A stretch of DNA of 6,601 nucleotides from Pontimonas sp. (GTDB lineage: Bacteria > Actinomycetota > Actinomycetes > Actinomycetales > Microbacteriaceae). The stretch is taken from the NCBI GenBank assembly GCA_021741945.1, contig JAIOWV010000069.1, positions 1 to 6,601 of the forward strand, given 5' to 3'. The notes beneath the pieces were generated by a model, which was not told where the DNA came from, ran no database searches, and saw only the letters and a list, made by a program, of their open reading frames with translations. Every line of letters starts with the position of its first letter. Position 1 is the first letter of the stretch. The translations under genes were made by a program, and so were the position numbers. Shown here in pieces: positions 6,475-6,601 of this stretch.

Positions 6475-6520
6475 ATGTCTCACGACATCGTTGATATATG
6501 TCTCGCGTCATCGTTGATAT
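6475..6520. repeat. Two tandem copies of a 23-bp repeat
   Basis: Copies at 6475-6497 and 6498-6520 are directly adjacent and identical at 21 of 23 positions; they differ at 6482/6505 (a/g) and 6485/6508 (a/t). Each contains the block CATCGTTGATAT. Copy 1 also holds TGTC-TCAC-GACA, a small inverted repeat. They fill the space between the presumed insertion-sequence tip and the stop codon at 6521, which suggests transposase-binding sites. Confidence 0.85.
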
Positions 6521-6601
6521 TCAAAGCCCTGCTGAGGTGTTGCTTGGCCAACGACCTGCTGGTTTGAGGTGGTCGGGCCAATAGTTCCGGTCGGGGTCGA
6601 T
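6521..6601 (-). CDS. C-terminal end of a possible IS481-like transposase (partial)
   Basis: A minus-strand frame enters from the right edge and ends in TGA at 6523-6521, giving 26 residues that begin IDPDRNYWPDHLKP. The DPxRxY-xP pattern resembles the C-terminal tail of actinobacterial IS481 transposases (a DP-T/N-R-D-Y-Q-P type ending). No catalytic residue falls in the window. The call depends on this short tail and on the adjoining tandem repeats; whether the element is intact cannot be judged. Confidence 0.4.
   Translation of the reverse strand: MDPDRNYWPDHLKPAGRWPSNTSAGL

Larger units (their letters stand above)
6471..6601 (-). mobile_element. End of a probable IS481-like insertion sequence, continuing past the window
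   Basis: Immediately after the tRNA the sequence begins with TGT (TGTGATGTC at 6471, or TGTCTCACG at 6476), as IS481 and related IS3-type ends do. It carries a 23-bp tandem repeat to 6520, and directly behind that a minus-strand stop codon closes a frame that runs off the window. The order (terminus, repeated sites, stop codon of an inward-facing transposase) is that of an insertion-sequence end. Family assignment rests on the resemblance of the ends and of a 26-residue protein tail, recalled from family knowledge and not searched. The other end and any target duplication are outside the window. Confidence 0.5.

Noticed and set aside
6323..6511. 62-residue minus-strand frame across the tRNA
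   Set aside because: It is the antisense translation of tRNA-Tyr; the phrase RVRDSNPRR is a known artefact of such frames.
6498..6584. 28-codon plus-strand frame starting in the second repeat copy
   Set aside because: It lies antisense to the presumed transposase end, has no ribosome site and starts within a repeat; probably chance.

Overview
The window looks like chromosomal DNA of an actinobacterium, most likely of the family Microbacteriaceae. The reasons are the gene order (menF diverging from menG, then a long-chain polyprenyl diphosphate synthase and an FprA-type reductase), the protein flavour, GTG starts, leaderless-type promoters and moderately GC-rich sequence (judged by eye, not computed). 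Genes are tightly packed. The family assignment is inference; the phylum is fairly safe.

Layout. Bases 1-907 hold the first 302 codons of an isochorismate synthase (menF) on the minus strand, cut off by the window edge. An 89-bp divergent promoter region (908-996) separates it from a plus-strand run of three genes: demethylmenaquinone methyltransferase menG (997-1782), an all-trans long-chain polyprenyl diphosphate synthase (1814-2878) and ferredoxin-NADP+ reductase fprA (2924-4279). On the minus strand, convergent to fprA, lie yajQ (6265-5777) and a phospholipase-D-type cardiolipin synthase (5751-4273), probably cotranscribed. The fprA and cls reading frames overlap tail to tail by 7 bp. Bases 6385-6469 are a tRNA-Tyr(GUA) with encoded CCA on the plus strand. 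Directly after it (from about 6471) comes what looks like the end of an IS481-like insertion sequence: a 23-bp tandem repeat followed by the last 26 codons of a minus-strand reading frame.

How the genes work together. MenF makes isochorismate, the entry to menaquinone. The polyprenyl synthase makes the isoprenoid tail, and MenG does the last methylation of the quinone ring. FprA, YajQ and Cls have no direct role in that pathway; FprA (redox) and Cls (membrane lipid) are linked to it only through membrane and respiratory physiology.

The most informative non-coding signals are TANNNT boxes placed 6-7 nt before the start codons of menF, menG and yajQ (probable leaderless transcripts), while the inner operon genes carry Shine-Dalgarno sequences. 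There is also a 12-bp perfect inverted repeat inside the 3' end of fprA that could terminate cls transcription, a 9-bp perfect hairpin early in menF, and the insertion-sequence end next to the tRNA. I saw no undescribed multi-gene system; this is mainly housekeeping DNA with an insertion-sequence boundary at its right edge.
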